Below, one piece after another: positions 13,336-20,696 of a stretch of 20,773 nt of DNA. The notes beneath the pieces were generated by a model. That model saw nothing but the letters and a program-made list of their open reading frames with translations. It was not told the DNA's origin and searched no databases. Within the stretch, counting starts at the first letter, position 1. Each line of letters starts with the position of its first letter. Location: NCBI GenBank assembly GCA_035550315.1, contig DASZPL010000134.1:1-20773 (forward strand), written 5' to 3'. This stretch comes from DASZPL01 sp035550315. GTDB taxonomy: Bacteria > Actinomycetota > Actinomycetes > JAFAQI01. Both the position numbers and the translations under genes were made by a program.

Positions 13336-14295
13336 ATGGCGGCGCAGCGAACCGAGCGACTGCTCAACCTCGTGATCTGCCTGCTGCACACCCGCTCGTT
13401 CCTCACCGCCGAGCGGCTCCGCGAGATCATCCCGGACTACCGGGAGGCGCCCAGCGAGGAAGCGTTCAAGCGGATGTTCGAGCGCGACAAGGAAAACCTG
13501 CGCGACCTCGGCATCCCGCTCGAGACCGGTTCGAACAGCAACTTCGACGACGAGCCCGGCTACCGCATCGCCCGGCAGGATTACGCGCTGCCCGACATCA
13601 CCCTGGAGCCGGACGAGGCCGCGGCGGTCGGCCTCGCCGCCCGGATGTGGTCCTCCGCCGCGCTCAGTGGCGCCGCCACGACGGCGCTTCGCAAGTTGGA
13701 GGTGGCCGGCGCCGAGATCACGCCGCTGCCGGAGGGGCTGCAACCACGGGTCGGCGCCGGCAGCACCAGCCTTCCCGCCGTCGCCGCCGCGGTGCGTGAC
13801 CGGCGGCGGGTGAAGTTCGTCTACCGCGGCGCCACCGATTCAGCGGCTGCCCCACGGCAGATCGAGCCGTGGGGCGTGGTGTGGTGGCACGGCCGCTGGT
13901 ACCTAGCCGGCCACGACGTCGATCGCAACGCACCGCGGGTGTTCCGGATGTCCCGAATCGAAAGCGAGCCGAAGCCGGTCGGTGGACCCGGGGCGTTCGT
14001 GATCCCCGACGCGATCGACCTGCCGGCCCTGGTCGCCGCGGCAGAACCGGTGGCCGGTGACGCCCTCGCTCGGGTTCGCGTCCGCCACGACCGCGCCATC
14101 GGGCTCCGGCGGCAAGCGGTCGACACCGCCGACGACGGCGACGGCTGGGACGTCGTCACGCTGCCGTGCCCGGACCCCTACCGGTTGGTCGACCAGGTGC
14201 TGGCGTACGGCGCGGACGCGGTCGTCCTTTCACCCGCCGAAGCCCGGCAGGCCATCGTCAGTCGACTCCGGGCACTCGTGGGGGAGGGGCAGTGA
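13336..14295 (+). CDS. pafB: WYL-domain transcriptional regulator PafB
   Basis: A 319-residue helix-turn-helix and WYL-domain protein. With PafC it forms the activator of the RecA/LexA-independent DNA damage response known in mycobacteria. Residues 1-75 are the winged-helix part (TERLLNLVICLLHTRSFLTAERLREIIP, then FKRMFERDKENLRDLGIPLE). Residues about 150-215 are the WYL domain, with W188 Y189 L190 in HGRWYLAGHD and the RVFRMSRI segment. The C-terminal WCX-like part follows. The ATG is supported by the TAGGGT box. The stop overlaps the pafC start by 4 bp (GTGA), a sign of coupled synthesis of the two partners. Confidence 0.95.
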   Translation: MAAQRTERLLNLVICLLHTRSFLTAERLREIIPDYREAPSEEAFKRMFERDKENLRDLGIPLETGSNSNFDDEPGYRIARQDYALPDITLEPDEAAAVGLAARMWSSAALSGAATTALRKLEVAGAEITPLPEGLQPRVGAGSTSLPAVAAAVRDRRRVKFVYRGATDSAAAPRQIEPWGVVWWHGRWYLAGHDVDRNAPRVFRMSRIESEPKPVGGPGAFVIPDAIDLPALVAAAEPVAGDALARVRVRHDRAIGLRRQAVDTADDGDGWDVVTLPCPDPYRLVDQVLAYGADAVVLSPAEARQAIVSRLRALVGEGQ

Positions 14296-15248
14296 GCGGA
14301 GCCACGGAGCACCTGCCGCGACTGCTGGCGCTAGTCCCGTGGCTGCTGGCGCATCCGGACACGCCGACCGCCGAGGTCGCCCAGCAGTTCGGCATCACCG
14401 AAGCGCAGCTCAACGCCGACCTGAAGCTGATCTGGATGTGCGGCCTTCCCGGCTACACCCCCGGCGACCTGATCGAGGTCGACTGGCATGGCGATCGGGT
14501 CACGGTCAGCAACGCCGACGAGATCGCTCAGCCGTTGCGGCTGACGCCCGAGGAGGGCGTCGCCCTGATCGTTGCGCTGCGTGCGCTCTCCGGCGTACCC
14601 GGCATCGTCGACACCGGTGCCGTCGATCGAGCCCTGGCCAAGATCGAGGCGGCGACCGGCACCCCGCATCCGGTGGAACGGATCGCCGTCGCACCCGAGA
14701 CACCGGCATCGGCCGATGCCGTCGCCACCGCGACCGACGCGCTGGCCCGGGGGCGACGGATGCACCTGCGCTACTGGGTGCCGGCACGCGACGAGACGAC
14801 CGAGCGCGACGTCGACCCGATCCGGCTGTTCACCAGCGACGGTGCGGCGTACCTGTCCGGCTGGTGCCATCTGGTCGGCGACCTGCGAACCTTCCGGCTT
14901 GACCGGGTGCTCGAGGCCGCCGTGCTGGAGGAGCCGGCCGAGGTGCCCGAGGACGTCCGCAAACGCGCGCTGGATCGCGACTTGTTCACTGCCGACCCGA
15001 CCGACCCGGTCATCACCTTATCGCTCGACCCGCCGGCCCGATGGGTCGCGGACTACCACCCGTGCGAGAGCCAGACCGAACGCGGCGACGGCGGACTCAT
15101 CGTCACGCTGCGCTCGCATGACCTGGCATGGGCGACCCGGCTGGCACTCGGCCTGGCCGGTGCGGCGCAACTGGTCGAACCGCCCGACCTGGCAGAAACC
15201 GTGCGGAGCGCGGCGCGCGCCGCGCTGGCGGCGTACGACGGCGCCTGA
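14292..15248 (+). CDS. pafC: WYL-domain transcriptional regulator PafC
   Basis: A 318-residue partner of PafB. The N-terminal helix-turn-helix (LPRLLALVPWLLAHPDTPTAEVAQQFGITEAQLNADLKLIW) is followed by the LTPEEGVALIVALRALS region and a WYL domain (RRMHLRYWVPARDETTERDVDPIRL, then the core and RTFRLDRV). The core reads A186-Y187-L188 rather than W-Y-L, followed by SGWCHLVGD. The GTG at 14292 overlaps the pafB stop and is preceded by the purine-rich GGGGGAGGGG of the pafB 3' end. The longer in-frame ORF upstream is an artefact of overlap with pafB. The length is normal for the family. Confidence 0.95.
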   Translation: MSGATEHLPRLLALVPWLLAHPDTPTAEVAQQFGITEAQLNADLKLIWMCGLPGYTPGDLIEVDWHGDRVTVSNADEIAQPLRLTPEEGVALIVALRALSGVPGIVDTGAVDRALAKIEAATGTPHPVERIAVAPETPASADAVATATDALARGRRMHLRYWVPARDETTERDVDPIRLFTSDGAAYLSGWCHLVGDLRTFRLDRVLEAAVLEEPAEVPEDVRKRALDRDLFTADPTDPVITLSLDPPARWVADYHPCESQTERGDGGLIVTLRSHDLAWATRLALGLAGAAQLVEPPDLAETVRSAARAALAAYDGA

Positions 15249-15346
15249 CGCCCCGGAATCTCCATCGGCAAAAGCCTCAAGGCCCGGCATTCGGGTGACG
15301 ACGTAGTGCCCAAGACTCTGGCACGAGAGGCGGAGGTGGCAGACCG

Positions 15347-15679
15347 ATGACCACCATCAAGGCATCCTGCCCGACCTGTGGCGACGTCGAGCTGACCGCC
15401 GACGACGTCGAGCTGCGGGTATGCAACCACCAGCCGCTGTCGTCGTACCGGTTCGACTGCCCGAAGTGCAACGAGGTCGTCGTCAAGACCGCCGACGAAC
15501 AGGTCATCGCGCTGCTCATGTCCGGCGGTGTCAAGGCGATCATGTGGGAGCTGCCGGCCGAGGCCCTCGAGCCGAAGGCGGGTCCACCGCTCACCTACGA
15601 CGACCTCCTCGACTTCGTCATGGAACTGGGCGTCGACGACCTGCTGGCCGCCCGCGCCGCCCTCACCGCGCCGCACTGA
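15347..15679 (+). CDS. Small zinc-ribbon protein, function unknown
   Basis: A 110-residue protein with an N-terminal zinc ribbon: C8-P-T-C11 and C38-P-K-C41, with C26 and H28 between them (VCNHQP). The second half (EQVIALLMSGGVKAIMWELPAE, then LTYDDLLDFVMELGVDDLLAARAAL) is alpha-helical and acidic. I do not recognise a characterised family. Small proteins of this kind occur near pafC-tatA in other actinobacteria as far as I recall. The ATG at 15347 has a good ribbon-type ribosome binding site, GGAGGTGG, about 7 nt upstream. The 98-bp gap after pafC shows no clear -10 box, only an AAGACT hexamer at 15312-15317. It might bind nucleic acid or act as an adaptor; neither is shown. Confidence 0.82.
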   Translation: MTTIKASCPTCGDVELTADDVELRVCNHQPLSSYRFDCPKCNEVVVKTADEQVIALLMSGGVKAIMWELPAEALEPKAGPPLTYDDLLDFVMELGVDDLLAARAALTAPH

Positions 15680-15695
15680 GGAACCACCCCGCCAC

Positions 15696-15701
15696 TATCG
15701 T
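15696..15701 (+). promoter_or_regulatory. -10 box of the 57-aa membrane protein gene (leaderless)
   Basis: TATCGT lies exactly 6 nt before the GTG at 15708, with no Shine-Dalgarno sequence, in the 28-bp gap after the zinc-ribbon gene. Confidence 0.5.
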
Positions 15702-15707
15702 GGCGGC

Positions 15708-15881
15708 GTGATCTGGATCGGCGTCGACATCGCGCTCGCGGTGATCGGGCTCGCCGTGCTGGCCGGCCTGGCGGTGCGGCTGTGGCGACAGGTGCGCCAG
15801 TTGGGCCGTGACGTCGCCGCAGCGGGCGAGCGGATCAGCGCCGCGAGCGACCAGCTCAACCGGATACCGCCGCGCGGGTAG
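15708..15881 (+). CDS. 57-residue single-pass membrane protein, unknown function
   Basis: The reading frame from GTG 15708 encodes one hydrophobic segment at the N-terminus (residues about 2-24, IWIGVDIALAVIGLAVLAGL) followed by a basic, then amphipathic helix (VRLWRQVRQLGRDVAAAGERISAASDQLNRI). This is the plan of small anchored coiled-coil proteins and superficially of TatA/TatB, but it lacks their FG hinge. Upstream start codons in the same frame would run through the zinc-ribbon gene in another frame, so the GTG with its -10 box is the better start. Its position directly before tatA suggests a link with the membrane or Tat export, which is inference only. Confidence 0.65.
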   Translation: MIWIGVDIALAVIGLAVLAGLAVRLWRQVRQLGRDVAAAGERISAASDQLNRIPPRG

Positions 15882-15918
15882 CCACGCACGGTAGGGGTAC
15901 GCCAGACCCGAACAGTCG

Positions 15919-15924
15919 TACACT
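15919..15924 (+). promoter_or_regulatory. Possible -10 box of tatA
   Basis: TACACT is followed by a leader of about 21 nt with AGAGGA (15941-15946) 5 nt before the ATG at 15952. The -35 region is not recognisable. Confidence 0.4.
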
Positions 15925-15951
15925 GATGGTCTCGACCGAAAGAGGATCGTC

Positions 15952-16194
15952 ATGGACATCGGCTGGCCAGAGATCGCGATCATTGCGGTCGTCATCCTGG
16001 TGCTCTTCGGTTCCAAGAAGCTCCCTGACGCTGCTCGCTCGCTCGGCCGCTCTATGCGGATCCTCAAGTCCGAGGTCAAGGGACTGCACGATGACGGCGC
16101 CGAGCCCGCGAAGCCGGAGCTGCCGGCCGCCGCGCCCGCCAGCCCGTCGCAGTCCGACCAGGTTGCCGCGGGCGATCGCGCCCAGACGCCGTAG
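15952..16194 (+). CDS. tatA: Sec-independent translocase component TatA
   Basis: An 80-residue protein that oligomerises to form the pore-like element of the twin-arginine translocase, which exports folded proteins across the cytoplasmic membrane. The transmembrane helix is residues about 3-19 (IGWPEIAIIAVVILVLF). The conserved FGSKKLPDAARSLGRSMR hinge and amphipathic helix follow, and an acidic then Ala/Pro-rich tail (ELPAAAPASPSQS) ends the protein. The FGxxxLP hinge is intact. AGAGGA lies 5 nt before the ATG. tatC begins 24 nt downstream. No tatB-like gene is evident in the window. Confidence 0.96.
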   Translation: MDIGWPEIAIIAVVILVLFGSKKLPDAARSLGRSMRILKSEVKGLHDDGAEPAKPELPAAAPASPSQSDQVAAGDRAQTP

Positions 16195-16218
16195 CGTCGC
16201 GCTCGCCGGGCAGCACCG

Positions 16219-17076
16219 GTGAGGATGCCGCGCCCGGCTCGGGCGCACCGCTACCGCACTCCCGACGGCCGGATGACGCTGTCGGAGCACTTGCGCGAGC
16301 TGCGCTACCGGATCCTCATCTCGCTTGCGGCGATCGTCGTCACGACCATCGTCGCCTTCGTCTTTCACACCACGCTGCTGCACTGGCTGACGCATCCGTA
16401 CTGCCAGCTGCCGGAGCGCTACCGCACCGTCCCCGGCAAGTGCACCCTGGTCGTGACCGGCGTGCTCGACGCGTTCACCGTCACGCTGAAGCTGTCGCTG
16501 TACGCCGGCGTGCTGCTCGCCGCGCCGGTCTGGTTGTTCCAGCTCTGGCGGTTCATCACGCCGGGCCTCTATGCCCATGAGCGCCGCTACGCGACCTCGT
16601 TCGTCGGTGCCTCGCTCGGGCTGTTCGCACTCGGTGCCGCGTTCGCCTACCTCACGTTGAGCAAGGGACTGCACTTCCTGCTGAGCTTCGCGACCGGCGG
16701 CGTTTCTTCGCTGCTGAGCTTCGACAGCTATCTGTCGTTCGTCGTGGCGATGGTGCTGGTCTTCGCGGTGTCGTTCGAGCTGCCGCTCCTCGTCGTCATG
16801 CTCAACCTGGTCGGCGTGCTGTCCGCCCATCGGCTGCGCGGCTGGTCGCGGGCGGTCATCTTCGGCATTTTCGTGTTTGCCGCGGTCGCGACACCGAGCC
16901 AAGATCCATTCACCATGCTTGCCCTGTCCGTGCCGATGTGCGTGCTCTACGGTCTTGCCGTAGTCATCGCGACGCTGCACGACCGGCGGGTCGCCCGCGG
17001 GGGCGACACGTCGATGTACGCCGGCCTCGCCGACGACGAAATTTCGCCGATCGACGACGAGACGGTGACCACGTGA
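16219..17076 (+). CDS. tatC: Sec-independent translocase component TatC
   Basis: A 285-residue polytopic membrane protein, the receptor for twin-arginine signal peptides. The conserved N-terminal MTLSEHLRELRYRILIS motif begins at residue 19 and six hydrophobic segments follow. FITPGLYAHERRY is the typical cytoplasmic loop, with the family glutamate in the HER segment. The acidic tail ends in DEISPIDDETVTT. The start may be GTG 16219 or ATG 16225; neither has a clear ribosome binding site, and the choice adds only two residues. The stop overlaps the next gene by 4 bp, so translation is probably coupled. Confidence 0.95.
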   Translation: MRMPRPARAHRYRTPDGRMTLSEHLRELRYRILISLAAIVVTTIVAFVFHTTLLHWLTHPYCQLPERYRTVPGKCTLVVTGVLDAFTVTLKLSLYAGVLLAAPVWLFQLWRFITPGLYAHERRYATSFVGASLGLFALGAAFAYLTLSKGLHFLLSFATGGVSSLLSFDSYLSFVVAMVLVFAVSFELPLLVVMLNLVGVLSAHRLRGWSRAVIFGIFVFAAVATPSQDPFTMLALSVPMCVLYGLAVVIATLHDRRVARGGDTSMYAGLADDEISPIDDETVTT

Positions 17077-17960
17077 CGGACCGGGTCGCCTTGCTCGTCA
17101 ACCCGACAGCGGGGAAGGGCCGGGCGGCGAGGGCCGTCGCCGACGTCGTCGAAGTGCTGCGTCAGGCCGGTGTCGACGCGTCCGTGCTGATCGGGCATGA
17201 CGTTGCACACGCCGCGGCGATGGCCGACGAAGCGGTCGCCAGCGGTACCGCCGCGATCGTCGCGCTCGGTGGCGACGGGATGGTGAACCTCGCCCTGAAC
17301 GCCGTTGCCGGCACCACCACCGCGCTGGGAATCATCCCGGCCGGCACCGGCAATGACCTGGCCGCGACGCTAGGCCTGCCGCTGAAGGATCCGGTGGCCG
17401 CCGCCCGTCACCTCACGACCCGGCTCGCTGTCGGCGGCGGCCGCCCGATGGATGCGGTCAAGGTGGGGGACCGGTGGTTCGGGTGCGTTCTCGGTGCCGG
17501 CTTCGACTCTCGGGTGAACGACCGCGCCAATCGGATGTCGTGGCCGCGCGGCCGGATGCGCTACAACCTCGCCATGCTCGCCGAGCTGCGGGTGTTCCGG
17601 CCGCTGCCGTTCCGCATCACCGTCGACGATGACGAGCCCTGGCAGACCGACGCGATGCTGGTCGCCGTCGGCAATGCCCGCTCGTACGGCGCCGGCATGC
17701 AGGTCTGCCCGAACGCCGATGTCACAGACGGACTCCTCGACATCACCGTGCTCGGTCCGGTGAGCAAGCCGGAGTTCCTGCGCGCCTTCCCGAAGGTGTT
17801 CAAAGGCACGCACATCAACCATCCCGCGGTGACGGTCCGCCAGGCCAAGCACGTGACCATCGACGCTCCCGGCGTCACCGCCTACGCCGACGGCGAGTTC
17901 CTCACGAACCTGCCCGCTCACTGCGAGTGCGTGCCGGGCGCCGTCACGATCCTCGGCTGA
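17073..17960 (+). CDS. Diacylglycerol/sphingosine kinase-family lipid kinase (DagK-like)
   Basis: A 295-residue soluble or peripheral enzyme of the DAGK catalytic family, which phosphorylates lipid alcohols such as diacylglycerol using ATP. The N-terminal LLVNPTAGKGRA is followed by the catalytic glycine motif GGDGMVNLALN (residues 66-76) and IIPAGTGNDLAATLGLP. GCVLGAGFDSRVNDRAN and the C-terminal TAYADGEFL segment are also diagnostic. The GTG at 17073 lies within the tatC stop (GTGA overlap); in-frame starts further upstream are inside tatC. The substrate cannot be predicted. Mycobacterial loci usually go directly from tatC to helY, so the extra gene is a lineage feature. Confidence 0.93.
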   Translation: MTDRVALLVNPTAGKGRAARAVADVVEVLRQAGVDASVLIGHDVAHAAAMADEAVASGTAAIVALGGDGMVNLALNAVAGTTTALGIIPAGTGNDLAATLGLPLKDPVAAARHLTTRLAVGGGRPMDAVKVGDRWFGCVLGAGFDSRVNDRANRMSWPRGRMRYNLAMLAELRVFRPLPFRITVDDDEPWQTDAMLVAVGNARSYGAGMQVCPNADVTDGLLDITVLGPVSKPEFLRAFPKVFKGTHINHPAVTVRQAKHVTIDAPGVTAYADGEFLTNLPAHCECVPGAVTILG

Positions 17961-17971
17961 CCCGCACTCCG

Positions 17972-17977
17972 TAGCCT
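17972..17977 (+). promoter_or_regulatory. -10 box of helY
   Basis: TAGCCT lies 7 nt before the ATG at 17985. The intervening GGAGG is only 3 nt from the ATG, too close for normal Shine-Dalgarno use, so a leaderless transcript is more likely. Confidence 0.5.
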
Positions 17978-17984
17978 GGAGGTC

Positions 17985-20696
17985 ATGGCCAGCCCGGCAG
18001 AGCGGTACGCCGCGGCACGGCGTCGCAGCGGCCATCCGGCACTGACCGAGTTCGCCGCGACCTACGACTTCACTCTTGACGACTTCCAGCTGCGGGCCTG
18101 CGAGGCACTGGAGGCGGGTCACGGCGTCCTGGTCGCGGCCCCGACCGGCTCCGGCAAGACGCTGGTCGGCGAGTTCGCGGTGCACCTCGCGCTGGCGGGT
18201 GGCGGGAAATGCTTCTACACGACCCCGATCAAGGCGCTGTCGAACCAGAAGTTCCACGACCTGGTCGAGCGCCACGGCGCCGACCGGATCGGCCTGCTCA
18301 CCGGCGACAACGCCGTCAACGGTGACGCCGACGTCGTCGTGATGACGACCGAAGTGCTCCGCAACATGCTCTACGCCGGGTCTCCAACCCTTGCCGGTCT
18401 CGACTACGTCGTCATGGACGAGGTGCACTACCTCGCCGACCGGTTCCGCGGCCCGGTCTGGGAAGAAGTCATCCTGCATCTGCCGCCCACGGTCACCGTG
18501 GTGTCGCTGTCCGCGACCGTCAGCAACGCGGAAGAGTTCGGCGCCTGGCTGCAGACCGTGCGCGGCGACACCACCGTCATCGTCGAGGAGCATCGGCCGG
18601 TGCCGCTGTGGCAGTCCGTGTTGGTGGGCCACCGGCTCTACGACCTGTTCGTCGACGAGGCGCAGCAGCAGGTCAACCCACAGCTGAGCCGGCTGGCCGC
18701 CGAGGAGGCGCGGTTCGACCGCATCAGGGGTGACCGGCGGCCGGTCAAAGGGTCCCGGCGGCCGCGCAGCCGAGTCAGCGTGGCGCGGCGACCGGAGGTC
18801 GTCGAACGGCTGGACCAAGCCGGCCTGCTGCCCGCGATCGTCTTCATCTTCAGTCGCGCCGGATGCGATGCCGCCGTCGGTCAATGCTTGCGCTCCGGCA
18901 TCCGGTTGACCCAGCCGAGCGAGCGCCAGCAGATCCGACGCTACGTCGAGCACCAGGTCGCCGACGTGCCCGCCGAGGACCTGCGGGTGTTGGGTTACGG
19001 CGAGTTCGTCGAAGCCCTGGAACGCGGCGTTGCGGCGCATCACGCCGGCCTGCTGCCGCTGTTCAAGGAGATCGTCGAGGCGTTGTTCACTCGCGGCCTG
19101 GTGCGGGTTGTCTTCGCGACCGAGACGCTGGCGTTGGGCATCAACATGCCGGCCCGCAGCGTCGTACTCGAGTCGTTGGTGAAGTGGAACGGCGAGGCGC
19201 ACGTCGACTTGACGCCGGGGGAGTACACCCAGCTGACCGGTCGGGCCGGTCGGCGCGGCATCGACATCGAGGGGCACGGCGTTGTGCTGTGGACGCCGGG
19301 TTTCGACCCGCGCCACGTCGCCGGCCTGGCGTCGACGCGAACCTATCCGCTCCGCTCGAGCTTCCGGCCGTCGTACAACATGGCGGTCAATCTGGTCGGC
19401 CAACTCGGCCGACCGCAGGCACGCGAGCTGCTGGAGTCGTCGTTCGCGCAGTTCCAGGCGGACCAGGCGGTGGTTGGCTTGGCCCGGCAGGTGCGCCGCA
19501 ACAACGAGGCGCTCGCCGGTTACGCCGAAGCGATGCGGTGCGACCTCGGTGACTTCGCTGAGTACGCCGAGCTGCGGCGGTCGCTGACCGAGCGGGAGTC
19601 CGGCATGGCCCGGGAGCGCGCGGCCGAGCGTCGAGCGGCGGTCGCGGCCTCGCTTGAGCAGCTCAAGCCCGGCGACGTGATCATGGTGCCGTCCGGCCGC
19701 CGCGCCGGACTCGCCGTCGTGGTCGAGGCTCGGACCGGTGGGCGAAGTCCCGATCCAGTCGTGCTCACCATCGGTCGGCAGCTTCGGCGGCTGACGCCAG
19801 CGGACGTGACCGCGGCGGTGAAACCGCTGGACCGAATGCGAATACCGCGAACCTTCAACGCCCGCTCGCCCCAGTCACGTCGCGACCTGGCAGCGAGCCT
19901 GCGCAACCTCGGCCTGGACCAACAGGCAGCGCTGCGAACCGATCGGCGGCGCGCCGCCGCGGCCGACGACGCCGAGATCGCGCGGCTACGCGCAGCGATC
20001 CGGCAGCACCCGTGTCATGCCTGCCCGGACCGCGAAGACCATGCCCGCTGGGCCGAGCGCCATGCCCGACTCCGACGCGACACCGACGGGCTCGAGCGGC
20101 GGATGCAGAGCCGCACCGGCACGTTGGGCCGGATGTTCGACCGGGTGTGTGACGTGCTGACATCGCTGCGCTACCTCGAGGACGACGCGGTCACGCCGCG
20201 CGGGCAGTTGTTGGCCCGGCTGTACTCGGAGGCGGACCTCGTCGTCGCCGAGGCGCTGACCGCCGGCCTTTGGGATTCCCTCGATCCCGCCGAGCTGGCT
20301 GCGGTTGTCTCCGCGCTGGTCTACGAGACCCGACGCGACGATGAGCCGGCGCCGCGGATGCCGCCGGGCCGCTGCCGGCAGGCGCTGGCAGAACTGGCGT
20401 CGCTGACGGAGGAGCTGCGCAACGCCGAGGCCGATGTCGGCCTGGACTTCCTGCGCCCGCCGGACCCGGGGTTCGCCTGGACCGCGTGGCGCTGGGCCAA
20501 CGGGCACCCGCTCGATGCGGTGCTGAGCGAGAGCACGCTCGGACCCGGCGACTTCGTCCGGTGGACAAAACAGCTGATCGACCTGCTCGACCAGATTCAC
20601 GGTGCCACGGCCGCCGACAGCCCGGTGCGCCGCCGGGCGCGGGAGGCGATGACCGCGCTCAACCGCAGCGTCGTCGCTTACTCCGGCGTCGCCTGA
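17985..20696 (+). CDS. helY: Ski2/Mtr4-like DEAD/DEAH-box RNA helicase HelY
   Basis: A 903-residue superfamily 2 helicase. The Q-like region YDFTLDDFQLRACEALEAG is followed by motif I APTGSGKT (residues 52-59), motif II DEVH (145-148) and motif III SLSATVSN. The second RecA domain has FATETLALGINMPAR and motif VI QLTGRAGRRG (starting at about residue 416). The C-terminal DSHCT domain occupies about residues 720-900 (YSEADLVVAEALTAGLWDSLDPAELAAVVSALVYE). Relatives unwind structured RNA for exosome-type degradation; in Actinobacteria HelY is conserved but its RNA targets are unclear. The gene is intact, and its last 19 bp overlap a minus-strand gene. Confidence 0.96.
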   Translation: MASPAERYAAARRRSGHPALTEFAATYDFTLDDFQLRACEALEAGHGVLVAAPTGSGKTLVGEFAVHLALAGGGKCFYTTPIKALSNQKFHDLVERHGADRIGLLTGDNAVNGDADVVVMTTEVLRNMLYAGSPTLAGLDYVVMDEVHYLADRFRGPVWEEVILHLPPTVTVVSLSATVSNAEEFGAWLQTVRGDTTVIVEEHRPVPLWQSVLVGHRLYDLFVDEAQQQVNPQLSRLAAEEARFDRIRGDRRPVKGSRRPRSRVSVARRPEVVERLDQAGLLPAIVFIFSRAGCDAAVGQCLRSGIRLTQPSERQQIRRYVEHQVADVPAEDLRVLGYGEFVEALERGVAAHHAGLLPLFKEIVEALFTRGLVRVVFATETLALGINMPARSVVLESLVKWNGEAHVDLTPGEYTQLTGRAGRRGIDIEGHGVVLWTPGFDPRHVAGLASTRTYPLRSSFRPSYNMAVNLVGQLGRPQARELLESSFAQFQADQAVVGLARQVRRNNEALAGYAEAMRCDLGDFAEYAELRRSLTERESGMARERAAERRAAVAASLEQLKPGDVIMVPSGRRAGLAVVVEARTGGRSPDPVVLTIGRQLRRLTPADVTAAVKPLDRMRIPRTFNARSPQSRRDLAASLRNLGLDQQAALRTDRRRAAAADDAEIARLRAAIRQHPCHACPDREDHARWAERHARLRRDTDGLERRMQSRTGTLGRMFDRVCDVLTSLRYLEDDAVTPRGQLLARLYSEADLVVAEALTAGLWDSLDPAELAAVVSALVYETRRDDEPAPRMPPGRCRQALAELASLTEELRNAEADVGLDFLRPPDPGFAWTAWRWANGHPLDAVLSESTLGPGDFVRWTKQLIDLLDQIHGATAADSPVRRRAREAMTALNRSVVAYSGVA

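Noticed and set aside
15255..15290. GGAAT before the zinc-ribbon gene as a SigH/SigE-type -35
   Set aside because: No GTT element is found at the required distance.
15708..15881. 57-aa protein as TatB
   Set aside because: It lacks the FG hinge and the glutamate/proline motif of TatA/TatB; only the general plan is similar.
16938..17072. Longer lipid-kinase start inside tatC
   Set aside because: The extra residues come from tatC in another frame and are Arg-rich; conserved kinase sequence starts after GTG 17073.
17370..19403. 677-codon open frame on the minus strand opposite dagK and helY
   Set aside because: Antisense to two conserved genes, with no recognisable motif; a GC-driven shadow.
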